Origin: an uncultured Parabacteroides sp. | GTDB lineage: Bacteria; Bacteroidota; Bacteroidia; Bacteroidales; Tannerellaceae | Reading direction: 5' to 3' | Length of the DNA: 64,000 nt | Assembly (NCBI GenBank): GCA_910577325.1 | Contig: CAJTMR010000008.1 | Coordinates: 62,001-126,000 of the forward strand | Shown here: positions 42,777 to 52,201 of the stretch, in pieces | Layout: the number at the start of each line of letters is the position of its first letter | Position numbering within the stretch: the first letter of the stretch is position 1 | The notes under the pieces: generated by a model | Database searches by the model: none | The model's input: only the letters and a program-made list of their open reading frames with translations | Told to the model about the DNA's origin: nothing | Position numbers and translations under genes: made by a program

Positions 42777-43192
42777 ATCAGAAGTTTTTTAACGACTTCT
42801 GATATCAGACGTCCTTCGGCTTTTCCGGCTAATGCCTTGGAGGCAACGCCCATCACCTTGCCCATGTCTTTCGGACCGGCGGCCCCGACTTGGGCGATGA
42901 TTGCTTTCAGCTCGACTTCAAGCTCTTCGGCCGACATCTGCTTCGGCAGGTACTTTTCGATAACGGCCACCTGCGCGAGTTCGGCATCGGCCAAATCCTG
43001 ACGTCCCTGCTGCATGTAGATAGTGGCGGAATCTTTGCCCTGCTTAACGAGCTTTTGCATGATCTTCAACGCGTCGGCATCCGTCAATGTATCGTTGGCT
43101 CCCGGGGCGGTCTTCGCTTCCAGGAAAAACTTCTTCACGTTTCTCAGTGTTTCAAGGGCGACTTTATCTTTCGCCTTCATTGCGTTTTTCAA
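42773..43192 (-). CDS. GatB/YqeY-domain protein, apparently frameshifted at its start
   Basis: A 139-codon open frame with the YqeY domain (KNAMKAKDKVALETLRNVKKF through GKVMGVASKALAGKAEGRLIS), a family linked to tRNA amidotransferase but of uncertain role. It has no ATG of its own; the frame opens at a TTG (43190-43192). A normal start exists upstream at 43221-43223 encoding MDLFERVSEDI, the expected N-terminus, but in a different frame. Deleting one base near 43190 would restore MDLFERVSEDIKNAMKAKDK. Either this copy is mutated, the sequence has an error, or the TTG gives a shortened protein. It lies 64 bp after ftsZ. Confidence 0.8.
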   Translation of the reverse strand: MKNAMKAKDKVALETLRNVKKFFLEAKTAPGANDTLTDADALKIMQKLVKQGKDSATIYMQQGRQDLADAELAQVAVIEKYLPKQMSAEELEVELKAIIAQVGAAGPKDMGKVMGVASKALAGKAEGRLISEVVKKLLI

Positions 43193-43256
43193 TGTCTTCG
43201 CTGACTCTTTCGAACAAATCCATATATGTAATGATTTATAAGTTATGATTTCTGAG

Positions 43257-44600
43257 TTATCTGAAACTGATCACTGTACCGCCGTTTTTCGGCTTCTTAC
43301 TCGGACTAACGGCTGGTGAGGTGAACGAAAGGCTTTGGGGACGAGAAGGTTCTTCTCCTTTCCGGCGTATCTGTTGCACATCCTTTGCCGTCCGCTTGTA
43401 GGCCGGTTTGTCTTCCATGAAAGAGATCAGGGCGTCATCGTCCAGTTCCTCAAGGGTGAGAACAACAATTTCCGTATTGGGACGGGAGTCGATATACTCG
43501 CCGTAATAGCGCCCCATCAAGGCATCCTCTTCCGCTCTCCTTCTCCTTTCCGCTTCTTCCTTTTCTGCCATTTCACGCAACTGTTCTTCCGTGATAAGCT
43601 CCTGTTGCTCCTTTTGTGTCAGAATATCTTCCAAACCGAAACCGGTCACCAAGATCGTGATCTTGATCTTGTGCCCCAAACTATCATCATAGCCGTGCCC
43701 CCACTTCACCTCGTATTCGGTCTTGAACTGCGACATGAAATCATGTATATCGTCCATTTCACTGATACGCAACTCGTCTTCATGACTATAATAGATAACG
43801 AACGCCACGCGCTTGGCATTAAAAATATTGTTCACATCATTGACCAACGTACTCTCCAATGCTTCCGTGATTGCCTGGCGCAGACGCCCTTCCCCTTCTC
43901 CGAACCCGATACTGATCAGAGCGACACCGCTGTTGCGCATCGTAGTATCGACATCGGCAAAATCGACATTCTGTTCCAAATCAGTCGTAACGATCTCGGC
44001 GATGCTCTTGGCCGCGATAGTCAGGGTCTCATCCGCCTTACGATTTGCCTGCGGTACAGGCATATCGGCGAAGTTCCTCAACCGCTCGTTGTTGATGACA
44101 AGCAACGAGTCTACGTTCTGCGCCATGTTCCTGACCCCCCGGAGAGCTTTCACGATCTTCGGACGTCCTTCGAAGACAAAAGGTATCGTGACGATCCCGA
44201 CCGTCAAGATTCCCATATCCTTGGAAATCTTGGCGACTACCGGACCGGCCCCGGTTCCCGTGCCTCCGCCCATCCCGGCTGTAACGAAAGCCATACGGGT
44301 GCCATCATCCAACATCCGATAAATATCTTCTTCACTTTCAAGGGCCGCTTTCTCACCTACCTCGGGGACATTGCCCGATCCAAGGCCATGGGTCGTGTTC
44401 TGCCCGATCAGCAGCTTGTCGGGCACTTCCGACTTCTGCAACGCCTGGTTATCGGTATTGCACAATACGAAAGACACATCCCGGATACCTTCGCGGTACA
44501 TGTTGCTGACCGCATTGCCACCACCGCCACCGACACCAATCACTTTGATGATTGTCTGAGGCGTTTTTGTTAAATCAAAATCGTATGTATTATCGTCCAT
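43257..44600 (-). CDS. ftsZ: Cell division GTPase FtsZ
   Basis: Tubulin-like protein that forms the division ring. In 447 residues it has the N-terminal glycine-rich loop (GVGGGGGNAVSNMYREG), the tubulin signature GGGTGTG at 111-117, and the T7 synergy loop NVDFADVDTTM. A long charged C-terminal part (about 325-430, EKEEAERRRRAEEDALMG) is typical of Bacteroidetes. The last residues GGTVISFR are the probable tip that binds FtsA and other partners. It starts 26 bp after ftsA in the same operon. Confidence 0.97.
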   Translation of the reverse strand: MDDNTYDFDLTKTPQTIIKVIGVGGGGGNAVSNMYREGIRDVSFVLCNTDNQALQKSEVPDKLLIGQNTTHGLGSGNVPEVGEKAALESEEDIYRMLDDGTRMAFVTAGMGGGTGTGAGPVVAKISKDMGILTVGIVTIPFVFEGRPKIVKALRGVRNMAQNVDSLLVINNERLRNFADMPVPQANRKADETLTIAAKSIAEIVTTDLEQNVDFADVDTTMRNSGVALISIGFGEGEGRLRQAITEALESTLVNDVNNIFNAKRVAFVIYYSHEDELRISEMDDIHDFMSQFKTEYEVKWGHGYDDSLGHKIKITILVTGFGLEDILTQKEQQELITEEQLREMAEKEEAERRRRAEEDALMGRYYGEYIDSRPNTEIVVLTLEELDDDALISFMEDKPAYKRTAKDVQQIRRKGEEPSRPQSLSFTSPAVSPSKKPKNGGTVISFR

Positions 44601-44626
44601 TGTCGTCAGTCTTTTATTGTTACCGA

Positions 44627-46054
44627 TTATTCCTCATTCAACATATCGTCCACCTTACCGGCCGCTCTATCCACTGCCTTGTCGAAAAGGTCGAAGATTC
44701 CCCAGCCACCCTTGGGCTTCTTCTTCTCATCCTCTTTTCTGGCACTTGAATTGCGGTTCTTAGTTGTCGTGGCCGAAGCCGCCACCTTCTTTTCGACAGG
44801 CGGTTCTTCCTGTTTTTCTTCTACTTCGATGACCACAGGTTCTTCTTTCGGCTCGATCTTCGGTTCCACCACCTTCGGCCTCTCGGGTTCGGGAGCAATA
44901 TAGAGGGCGCAGTTTTCCGTGCCTTTCAGCAACAGGGCAGCCGCGGTCGTGTACTCGGGATTGTTGGCAATCATTTCGCCGTCGGCAATCAGGTCTTTAC
45001 GGACAGAAGCATAACGGACCTCCATCTTGAAACGTTCGCCGAGGGCTTCGCGCATATTCTTGAGCGCTGCCCCGTTGCCGGCAATCACGATACTGTAGCC
45101 GGATTCTCTCGCCACTCCCGCATCTTCCAGACGGGCATATATGTTCTCGATGATCTCACGGCTGCGGGCTTCCACCACCATATTGATATCCGATAGTTTG
45201 ATCTCGCCCGAATGCTGTCCGTCAGCCAAGTCTACCGTGACCATCTGCTGTTCGTTGTCTTTTTCCCAGATAGCGTTTCCGTATGTGCGTTTGACTCGTT
45301 CGGCTTCCTTCTCCAGCATACCTAACGACATCAAATCACGGGTGATCAGATGGCTGCCCAGCGGGATAACATACAGACCGGCCAAGTTGCCGTCCTTGTA
45401 CATCGTGACAGAGGTGACTCCTGCACCGAAATCGACCAGCGCACAGCCTCTCTGCTTCTCCTGTTCCGTCAGGATCAGATCGGCCAACGCGAGGGGCGCG
45501 ACAATGACCCCTGCCACATCAAGTCTGGTCTGTTCCGCCATGTTCGTGGTTACGGCATGACGAAGAGACGGACGACCGACGAGCAGCTTATAACGGGCTT
45601 CTATACGCGAGCAACCCAAGCCGACCGGATGCGCTTCCGGTTGATTGTCGAGAAAATAGGCAGGAGCCGCTATGTCCAGTATATCCAGCATATCAGGACG
45701 ATACTGCCAGCAATCCTGGTCAAGTTCCTTCAGTACCTCTTCGGTTACCGTACCGCTCCCCAGTACTCTCGACACAGCGTGGTTGATCGAACGAAGCGAC
45801 TGGCCTCCCACCCCGATATATACCTTGCCGATACGGGAACCACCCAACTTGTTTTCCAATTTACGGATCAACCGCACGATCTTGCCGGCTGCGTCTTTTA
45901 TATTATATACACATCCTCTTCGTATACAGGTATCGGAGTTTTCCACTTCGTAGGCAATAATGGAAAGAGTCCCCGCAGGGCCTTTCGTACCTACCATACC
46001 GACCATGTGAGAAGAGCCAAGGTCGATGGCCGCTATAAAGTCTGTGTATGCCAT
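44627..46054 (-). CDS. ftsA: Cell division protein FtsA
   Basis: An actin-like ATPase that ties FtsZ to the membrane. It is 475 residues. The N-terminus AAIDLGSSHMVGMVGTKG is the phosphate-1 motif. The middle holds the SHS2 (1C) subdomain and ALVDFGAGVTSVTMYKDG is phosphate 2. After about residue 385 comes a Pro/Glu-rich linker (EPKEEPVVIEVEEKQEEP), then a basic amphipathic end (WGIFDLFDKAVDRAAG), the likely membrane-targeting helix. The linker is longer than in proteobacteria. Lies 5 bp after ftsQ. Confidence 0.95.
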   Translation of the reverse strand: MAYTDFIAAIDLGSSHMVGMVGTKGPAGTLSIIAYEVENSDTCIRRGCVYNIKDAAGKIVRLIRKLENKLGGSRIGKVYIGVGGQSLRSINHAVSRVLGSGTVTEEVLKELDQDCWQYRPDMLDILDIAAPAYFLDNQPEAHPVGLGCSRIEARYKLLVGRPSLRHAVTTNMAEQTRLDVAGVIVAPLALADLILTEQEKQRGCALVDFGAGVTSVTMYKDGNLAGLYVIPLGSHLITRDLMSLGMLEKEAERVKRTYGNAIWEKDNEQQMVTVDLADGQHSGEIKLSDINMVVEARSREIIENIYARLEDAGVARESGYSIVIAGNGAALKNMREALGERFKMEVRYASVRKDLIADGEMIANNPEYTTAAALLLKGTENCALYIAPEPERPKVVEPKIEPKEEPVVIEVEEKQEEPPVEKKVAASATTTKNRNSSARKEDEKKKPKGGWGIFDLFDKAVDRAAGKVDDMLNEE

Positions 46055-46059
46055 ATTCT

Positions 46060-46788
46060 CTATCTTTTAGTACAAACAATCTGATCCTTATATTTTAAAC
46101 TGATAATGCTGTATTTTTCCCATCCAACCTTCGGGATCGCTTTCTCGTAGAAAAGCCGGAGATTGTCCAGCTTCTCCTCGAAATCAGCAAAGGAGTCCAG
46201 CACGATACGGTGGTTGCCGACCCGCGGGATCAGCTCCACCTCGTTGTCAGGATGAACGTAAATCTGTTCTATTTGATTATTCCAGAAATCATTCTCCTGC
46301 AAAAATAATGCAAATTTGTATAAGTCGGTTACCGCCTGTTGCTTTTCGACATATCCGCTCACAACCGGAACGTGCGCCACATAGCGGCTGCTGACCGGCA
46401 TCGTGCTTCCCAAATTATCCACATAATAGTTGCCTCGCACACTTATCACACGCAAGATAGGGATTTTTTGTTCCACTTCCAATTTAATCATGCCGGATGG
46501 TGTCTTGTAAGCTTCCACACGGGCAATCATTTCATTCTTCAGCAGTTCGTTTTCAATCCTGTCGGTGTTGACCTTGTCCATCGGCTTCTTGATCGGGTTC
46601 AAGTCTGCCTTCTTGAGGATATATACCAGGTCGCTTTCGCGCACAAAGTGTTTCTCGAGGCTGTCCACGACCACTACTTTCAAATCCCGGCACAACTCCT
46701 TCTGCCTGCTTTCCCGGAAGAAGAAGGAGACAAACACAATGTAACAGAACAACAATGTTGCAACGATTATGGATATGGTACGGATCAC
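46060..46788 (-). CDS. ftsQ: Cell division protein FtsQ/DivIB-like
   Basis: A 242-residue bitopic membrane protein: short N-terminus, one helix (ISIIVATLLFCYIVFVSFFF), then a periplasmic POTRA-like part (about 35-105) and a beta domain (about 110-230) with the conserved ending PKVGWEKYSIISLKYKDQIVC. It belongs to the division scaffold with FtsL and FtsB. Sequence is weakly conserved in this family, so its place between murC (3 bp upstream) and ftsA carries much of the evidence. Confidence 0.88.
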   Translation of the reverse strand: MIRTISIIVATLLFCYIVFVSFFFRESRQKELCRDLKVVVVDSLEKHFVRESDLVYILKKADLNPIKKPMDKVNTDRIENELLKNEMIARVEAYKTPSGMIKLEVEQKIPILRVISVRGNYYVDNLGSTMPVSSRYVAHVPVVSGYVEKQQAVTDLYKFALFLQENDFWNNQIEQIYVHPDNEVELIPRVGNHRIVLDSFADFEEKLDNLRLFYEKAIPKVGWEKYSIISLKYKDQIVCTKR

Positions 46789-46791
46789 GAT

Positions 46792-48210
46792 TTATTCTTT
46801 TTTATCCAATATTTGTTTAACCGGGTCTACCAGCAGTTCAATATTACCGGCTCCGACCATCAGGACGACTTCGAGCTTACCGGCTTCGGCAGCCACCACG
46901 TCCAACAGTTCTTCCTTGGGGACCATCCGTTTGCGGGCGATAGCCACGGCATCGAAGATGATCTGCGAGGTGACGCCCGGTATCGGTTCTTCACGTGCCG
47001 GGTAGATGTCCAACAGTATCAGTTCATCCAGAAGCGAAAGACTGGCGGCAAAGTCAGCGGCAAAATCACGCGTACGGGTATAAAGGTGCGGCTGGAAGAT
47101 GCCGGTCACCTTACGTCCGGCATAAAGTTCCTTCACGGAAAGGATACTTGCCTGCAACTCGGCCGGATGATGGGCATAGTCGTCGATCAAGACGATATTT
47201 TCCTTCTTGAGATGGAAGTCGAAACGGCGGCGCGGACCGGCAAAAGTCGCCATTCCGTGCTTGATCTCCTCCGCAGTCACACCGTTCAGCCAGGCGAGGG
47301 CGATGGCGGCGACTCCGTTCTCTATATTCACTTTCACAGGTACGCCCAACTGTATATCGGGGATGCGGATATCAGGACCGACAAAATCGAAGAAGATCTC
47401 TCCATTGCCGATGCGGACGTTTTCCGCATAAAAAGTCGGGAGTTGGGAGTTGCAAGCTGAAAGCTCGTTTGCATCGCGAGCCCCGGTATAAGTACACAAC
47501 TTCACGCCTTCCTGCAAACGGGGCGTCACGTTGATACCTTGTTTCATGATCAGGCAACCGCCCGAGCGGATCAGCGAGGTGAAATGTTCGAAACTTTCAC
47601 GGTAGGCTTCCGGAGTCCCGTAGATATCCAGATGATCGGGATCTGCCGCCGTAATCACAGCCATATAGGGTTTCAGCCAATGGAAGGAACGGTCGAACTC
47701 GTCCGCTTCGACCACCGTCAGATCACTCTTGTCCGAAAGCATCAGATTGCTGTTATAGTTCTTCAGGATACCGCCTAAGAAAGCGTTGCAATCGACATGA
47801 GACTGTTTCAGCAGATGGGCGAGCATCGAGGAGGTCGTTGTCTTGCCATGCGTACCGGCCACACACAACCCCCGGTTACAATCCGTGATCTCTCCCAGCA
47901 CACGGGCACGCTTCATCACCTCGAAGCCATTCCCCCTGAAATAGCAAAGCTCCGAATGGTCTTCGGGAACGGCAGGTGTATAGATAACCAGCGTCTTTGC
48001 CGGATCGGCAAAGTCACAGGGGATCAGGTTCACATTGTCTTCATAGTGAATGGCGGCTCCTTCACGGTTCAACTGTTCCGTCAGGCCGGAAGGGGTCTTG
48101 TCGTATCCTGCCACCTTCTTTCCCTTCGAAAGGAAATAGCGGATCAAGGCGCTCATGCCGATCCCGCCGGCCCCGACAAAATAGACAGCCGTTATGTTGT
48201 TTATATCCAT
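46792..48210 (-). CDS. murC: UDP-N-acetylmuramate-L-alanine ligase
   Basis: Adds L-alanine to UDP-MurNAc, using ATP, in cytoplasmic wall synthesis. It is 472 residues. The Rossmann start is YFVGAGGIGMSALIRYFL, the ATP loop GTHGKTTT spans 119-126, and the central and C-terminal Mur-ligase parts include DDYAHHPAELQASI and FQPHLYTRTRDF. Motifs and length are normal. 44 bp separate it from murG upstream and 3 bp from ftsQ downstream. Confidence 0.97.
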   Translation of the reverse strand: MDINNITAVYFVGAGGIGMSALIRYFLSKGKKVAGYDKTPSGLTEQLNREGAAIHYEDNVNLIPCDFADPAKTLVIYTPAVPEDHSELCYFRGNGFEVMKRARVLGEITDCNRGLCVAGTHGKTTTSSMLAHLLKQSHVDCNAFLGGILKNYNSNLMLSDKSDLTVVEADEFDRSFHWLKPYMAVITAADPDHLDIYGTPEAYRESFEHFTSLIRSGGCLIMKQGINVTPRLQEGVKLCTYTGARDANELSACNSQLPTFYAENVRIGNGEIFFDFVGPDIRIPDIQLGVPVKVNIENGVAAIALAWLNGVTAEEIKHGMATFAGPRRRFDFHLKKENIVLIDDYAHHPAELQASILSVKELYAGRKVTGIFQPHLYTRTRDFAADFAASLSLLDELILLDIYPAREEPIPGVTSQIIFDAVAIARKRMVPKEELLDVVAAEAGKLEVVLMVGAGNIELLVDPVKQILDKKE

Positions 48211-48254
48211 ATCTTCTTAATTCGTTACTGTTCTTTGTTACAAAGATAATACAT

Positions 48255-49361
48255 TCATTCGATGATCTTGACAATCTCGTCTACAATGCGTTCCGCGCTC
48301 TGATGCCGGGCCAGTTGCGCGATGTTGCGGCTCAAGGTACGGAGACGCTCGTCATCGTGGACAATTTCAAGGGCTTTCGACACCAATTGCTGCTCGGCAT
48401 CTTTGTCGGCCACCATGATAGCGGCATCTTTGTCAACCAAAGCCAAGGCATTCTTCGTCTGATGATCTTCCGCCACATTGGGAGAAGGGACCAGGATCAC
48501 CGGTTTCTTCAGCAGGCACAATTCGGAAATGGAACTCGCCCCTGCACGGGAGATGATCAGATCGGCCGCCGCATAAGCATAGTCCATGCGGGTGATAAAA
48601 TCCGAACACCAGACAGGTATGCCCCTGTAAGCCTTCAGGTACTTCAAGGCTTCCTGATGGTAATAGCGCCCGGTTTGCCAGATCACCTGCACATCGTTCT
48701 CCGAAGCGAAGAGCTTATCCAGTCCGCCCTGTATGCTGCGGTTGATCGTCCGGGCTCCCAAACTGCCGCCGACCACCAAGATCGTCTTCTTTTCCGGGGA
48801 AAGGCCGAAAGATTTCAAAGCTTCCTCACGCTTATCCAATGCTTCTTCCAGATCTTGACGGACCGGATTGCCGGTCACGACGATACGGTCGGCCGGAAAG
48901 AATTTCTCCATCCCCTCATAGGCGACACATATTTTACAAGCCTTCTTCGCCAAGAGTTTATTCGTGACGCCCGCGTATGAATTCTGTTCCTGTATCAGGG
49001 TTGGGATTCCTAAAGAGGCAGCCATCCACAGCGTCGGTCCGCTGGCATAACCGCCTACACCTACTGCGATATCGGGGTTGAACTCGCGTATCGTCTTTTT
49101 GGCAAGCCGGAGGCTTTTAAACAGACGGCCTGCGACACGGATATTATTAGCCAGATGGGCACGGTCGAAACCGCTTACCGGCAATCCCACGATACGGTAA
49201 CCGGCGGCAGGCACTTTCTCCATCTCCATCCGGTCCTCAGCTCCGACAAATAGTATTTCCGCCTCAGGAAAACGTTTCCTGAAGGTATTGGCAATGGAGA
49301 TAGCCGGGAAGATGTGTCCTCCGGTCCCACCGCCGCTTATGATGATTCGATATTGTTTCAT
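48255..49361 (-). CDS. murG: UDP-GlcNAc:lipid I N-acetylglucosaminyltransferase
   Basis: Makes lipid II on the inner face of the membrane. The 368-residue GT28 enzyme has the acceptor loop GGGTGGHIFPAI at about 10-21 and a second glycine-rich loop GVGGYASGPTL. The C-terminal half carries the UDP-GlcNAc motif (SRAGASSISELCLLKKPVILVP). The ATG overlaps the ftsW stop by 4 bp. Intact. Confidence 0.96.
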   Translation of the reverse strand: MKQYRIIISGGGTGGHIFPAISIANTFRKRFPEAEILFVGAEDRMEMEKVPAAGYRIVGLPVSGFDRAHLANNIRVAGRLFKSLRLAKKTIREFNPDIAVGVGGYASGPTLWMAASLGIPTLIQEQNSYAGVTNKLLAKKACKICVAYEGMEKFFPADRIVVTGNPVRQDLEEALDKREEALKSFGLSPEKKTILVVGGSLGARTINRSIQGGLDKLFASENDVQVIWQTGRYYHQEALKYLKAYRGIPVWCSDFITRMDYAYAAADLIISRAGASSISELCLLKKPVILVPSPNVAEDHQTKNALALVDKDAAIMVADKDAEQQLVSKALEIVHDDERLRTLSRNIAQLARHQSAERIVDEIVKIIE

Positions 49362-50758
49362 ATTTTAGTTTCTGTTGCTGTTTCTTCTTCCAATTGGACG
49401 ACGGTCTCGAGCGGATTCGTATTTTCAGACGTCACCGTTCCATCTATGATCCGTGTCTCGCATTCAATAGTCGCCGGTACATTTTCCATTCCATAGCCGT
49501 GCGCCCGCGATTCCATGCCCGCCGAAATTTCATCCGAAACCTGTTCGTCCACATCCTCCTCGTTCCCCATACCGGCGCCAAAACGGCTCACGCTAAGAAT
49601 GATCCCGATATAAGCACAAGAGATCACGGTCGATGTCCCGCCCCGGCTAACCAACGGCAAAGGCTGTCCGGTTACCGGTATCATGTCTACCGCCACCGCC
49701 ATGTTGATCAAGGCCTGGACTACAAGCAGCAGGCCACATCCCAAAACCAGGAACTTAGGGAATAATTTGTCGCATCTTCGGGCGATCATCCCCACCCTGA
49801 CAAGCAGGGCCATATAGAGGAAAAGGACAAAAAAGCCGCCCGCAATCCCCGTCTCCTCGATAATGATGGCATAGATGAAGTCGGAATAAGCCTGCGGCAG
49901 GAAATCACGCTGCTGGCCGTGACCGGGGAAGTTGCCCCAGACGCCGCCGCGGGCAAGGGCGATCTTGGCATGGACAACCTGGTAATCATCTCCGTTCATG
50001 TCATAGACCTTGCCATCCACCGTCACCGGCTTGACTTTATACGTTTTCTCATCCGATTTGCCTCTGTCGAGCCCGACAAACCGTTCGATACGTGCCATCC
50101 ACGTGTCTATACGGTCCGGCATATATTTTTTCAAACCGGGAAAAGCGATCAGCAGTGTCACGACCATTACCAATATCAGCACCAACGTACCCCAACATTT
50201 CAACAGCCGCATCATAGAGATCTGCCCGAAAAACATCATCATCTGGATAATGCAAAAGAGCAAGATCGCCGTAGAACCGTTTGTGATCACGATCAGCCCG
50301 CAAATGACTGCCGTCGCCCCCTGTATGAACCAGAACATCTGCTTGTCCGTAAACCAACTCCTTTTACTCATGACAAAAGCCGTGTACCCGATCAGCGAGA
50401 TCTTCGCGATCTCCGAAGGCTGGAAGGTGACACCAAACAGGTTCAGCCAGCGCGGTTCCCCGTTTATCACCACCGCCAATCCCGGCACAAAAAGCAACAG
50501 GAGCAAGACAACCGACAGAACCGCCATCCCGGCAAGCAACGCATAAAGCCGGCAAGGCAGGTTGTGCATCAGCAAGACAAGCACGAAGCCCCCCAGCATG
50601 AAAGAAGCGTGGCGAGCAATCGGTTCCCAATGTGTCGCACTTTTATAGGCGAGCGTACTGGTGGCACTGAACACCTCGACGGCCGAAATCAAACAGAGGA
50701 ACATGAAGATCACCCAGATCACCCGGTCACCCTTAAATAGTTTACTTGCCAGATCCAT
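49358..50758 (-). CDS. ftsW: Septal peptidoglycan glycosyltransferase FtsW (SEDS family)
   Basis: Polymerises lipid II at the septum with FtsI. The 466-residue protein has about ten helices. SEDS motifs are seen in EPRWLNLFGVTFQPSEIAK, the long loop with ALARGGVWGNFPGHG (the catalytic-aspartate loop ends nearby in QAYSDFIYAIIIEETG), and PVTGQPLPLVSRGGTS. An acidic C-terminal tail of about 70 residues, after the last helix, is longer than usual. It lies 44 bp after murD. Confidence 0.95.
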   Translation of the reverse strand: MDLASKLFKGDRVIWVIFMFLCLISAVEVFSATSTLAYKSATHWEPIARHASFMLGGFVLVLLMHNLPCRLYALLAGMAVLSVVLLLLLFVPGLAVVINGEPRWLNLFGVTFQPSEIAKISLIGYTAFVMSKRSWFTDKQMFWFIQGATAVICGLIVITNGSTAILLFCIIQMMMFFGQISMMRLLKCWGTLVLILVMVVTLLIAFPGLKKYMPDRIDTWMARIERFVGLDRGKSDEKTYKVKPVTVDGKVYDMNGDDYQVVHAKIALARGGVWGNFPGHGQQRDFLPQAYSDFIYAIIIEETGIAGGFFVLFLYMALLVRVGMIARRCDKLFPKFLVLGCGLLLVVQALINMAVAVDMIPVTGQPLPLVSRGGTSTVISCAYIGIILSVSRFGAGMGNEEDVDEQVSDEISAGMESRAHGYGMENVPATIECETRIIDGTVTSENTNPLETVVQLEEETATETKI

Positions 50759-50802
50759 TTCCGTTAAAAGTTGAAAGTTGTTTTTTATTCATGCGTTTCT
50801 CT

Positions 50803-52140
50803 TTACAGATCACGCACGCAAGTTTTAAACTGGTTCCCCCGATCCTCGTAGCTCTTGAACAGGTCGAAACTGGCACAACAGGGCGACAAGAGGACAGTAT
50901 CTCCTTTCCTGGCCAGCTTGTATGCTTTCGACACGGCCTCTTCCATCGAGCGTGCATCTTCGATCATGGGAACTTTCCCGTCGAAAAAGCCGTGCAACTT
51001 GGTATTGTCTGCACCGAGAAATATCAAGGCATGAGCCTTTTTCTTCACCAGTTCTTCAATTTCGGAATAATCATTCCCCTTATCCGTTCCGCCGAGTATC
51101 AGGACCAATGGAGTGGTCATGCTCTGCAAGGCGTACCAGCAGGAGTTCACATTCGTAGCTTTCGAGTCATTGATATAATCGACTCCGCGCACCCGCGCCA
51201 CTTTTTCAAGGCGATGTTCCACCCCGGTAAAGTCGCTCAGCGAAGCCCGCAAATTCTCGTCGTGGATATCCACCAGTTTGGATGCGATACCGGAAGCCAA
51301 CGAATTATACAGATTATGCGTTCCCGATAATGCCAATACATCTTGTTCCATTGTAAACATTCCGTTTGAGGTTTCAATTTTTATCTTTTTGTCTTCCGTA
51401 TAGCCCTTTACGCCGGCTTCATGAGTCTCGGCGAACGGGTAGAGAGTTGCCTGCGGGTGGCGCTTGCCGATTTCGCGGGCAATAATGGGATCGTCATTCC
51501 AGAATATAAAAGCATCTTCGGCCGTCTGGTTCTGGAGAATGCGGAATTTGGCATCCACATAGTTCTGCATCTCGTAGTCATAACGGTCCAGATGATCCGG
51601 CGTTATGTTCAACAAGATGGCGATGTCCGCCTTGAAATCGTACATATTGTCGAGTTGGAAACTGCTCAGTTCGATCACGTAAACGGCGTGAGGATCTTCG
51701 GCCACCTGAAGGGCAAGGCTGTTCCCGACATTCCCGGCAAGCCCAGCGTCCACTCCCGCCTGCCGGAGGATGTGGTAGGTCAGCATGGTCGTCGTCGTCT
51801 TTCCGTTGCTCCCGGTGATACAGATCATCTTGGCATCTGTATACCGTCCGGCAAATTCTATCTCGGAGATGATAGGCGTACCTTTCTCCTTCAATTTCTT
51901 TATAATGGGAGCCTTGTCGGGAATACCCGGGCTCTTGATAATTTCGTCGACATTCAGGATGTCGGCCTCGGTATGCCGGCCCTCTTCCCAACGGATTCCA
52001 CGGGCATCCAGCATATCCTTATACTTGGGCTTGATAGACGAGAAATCGGAAACGAATACGTCGAATCCTTTCGCCTTCGCCAGCACGGCGGCCCCAGCAC
52101 CGCTTTCGCCGGCTCCTAAGATAACAATCCTTTTCTTCAT
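50803..52140 (-). CDS. murD: UDP-N-acetylmuramoyl-L-alanine-D-glutamate ligase
   Basis: Adds D-glutamate in wall precursor synthesis. In 445 residues it has a Rossmann-like start (IVILGAGESGAGAAVLAKA), the ATP loop GSNGKTTTT at 110-118, NITPDHLDRY in the middle, and the C-terminal domain with LSPCCASFDLFKSYEDRG. All usual motifs are present. An inverted repeat (52144-52197) lies between it and mraY upstream. Confidence 0.96.
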   Translation of the reverse strand: MKKRIVILGAGESGAGAAVLAKAKGFDVFVSDFSSIKPKYKDMLDARGIRWEEGRHTEADILNVDEIIKSPGIPDKAPIIKKLKEKGTPIISEIEFAGRYTDAKMICITGSNGKTTTTMLTYHILRQAGVDAGLAGNVGNSLALQVAEDPHAVYVIELSSFQLDNMYDFKADIAILLNITPDHLDRYDYEMQNYVDAKFRILQNQTAEDAFIFWNDDPIIAREIGKRHPQATLYPFAETHEAGVKGYTEDKKIKIETSNGMFTMEQDVLALSGTHNLYNSLASGIASKLVDIHDENLRASLSDFTGVEHRLEKVARVRGVDYINDSKATNVNSCWYALQSMTTPLVLILGGTDKGNDYSEIEELVKKKAHALIFLGADNTKLHGFFDGKVPMIEDARSMEEAVSKAYKLARKGDTVLLSPCCASFDLFKSYEDRGNQFKTCVRDL

Positions 52141-52143
52141 TTG

Positions 52144-52197
52144 ATTTATGATTTCTTTATCCCTTTATGATTTATTATCGACGCATAAATCATAAAT
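52144..52197. repeat. Inverted repeat between mraY and murD
   Basis: ATTTATGATTT (52144-52154) pairs with AAATCATAAAT (52187-52197). The same sequence builds the longer repeat between parA and parB. A weaker version lies between ftsZ and yqeY (43230-43250). Confidence 0.65.
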
Positions 52198-52201
52198 TAC
52201 T

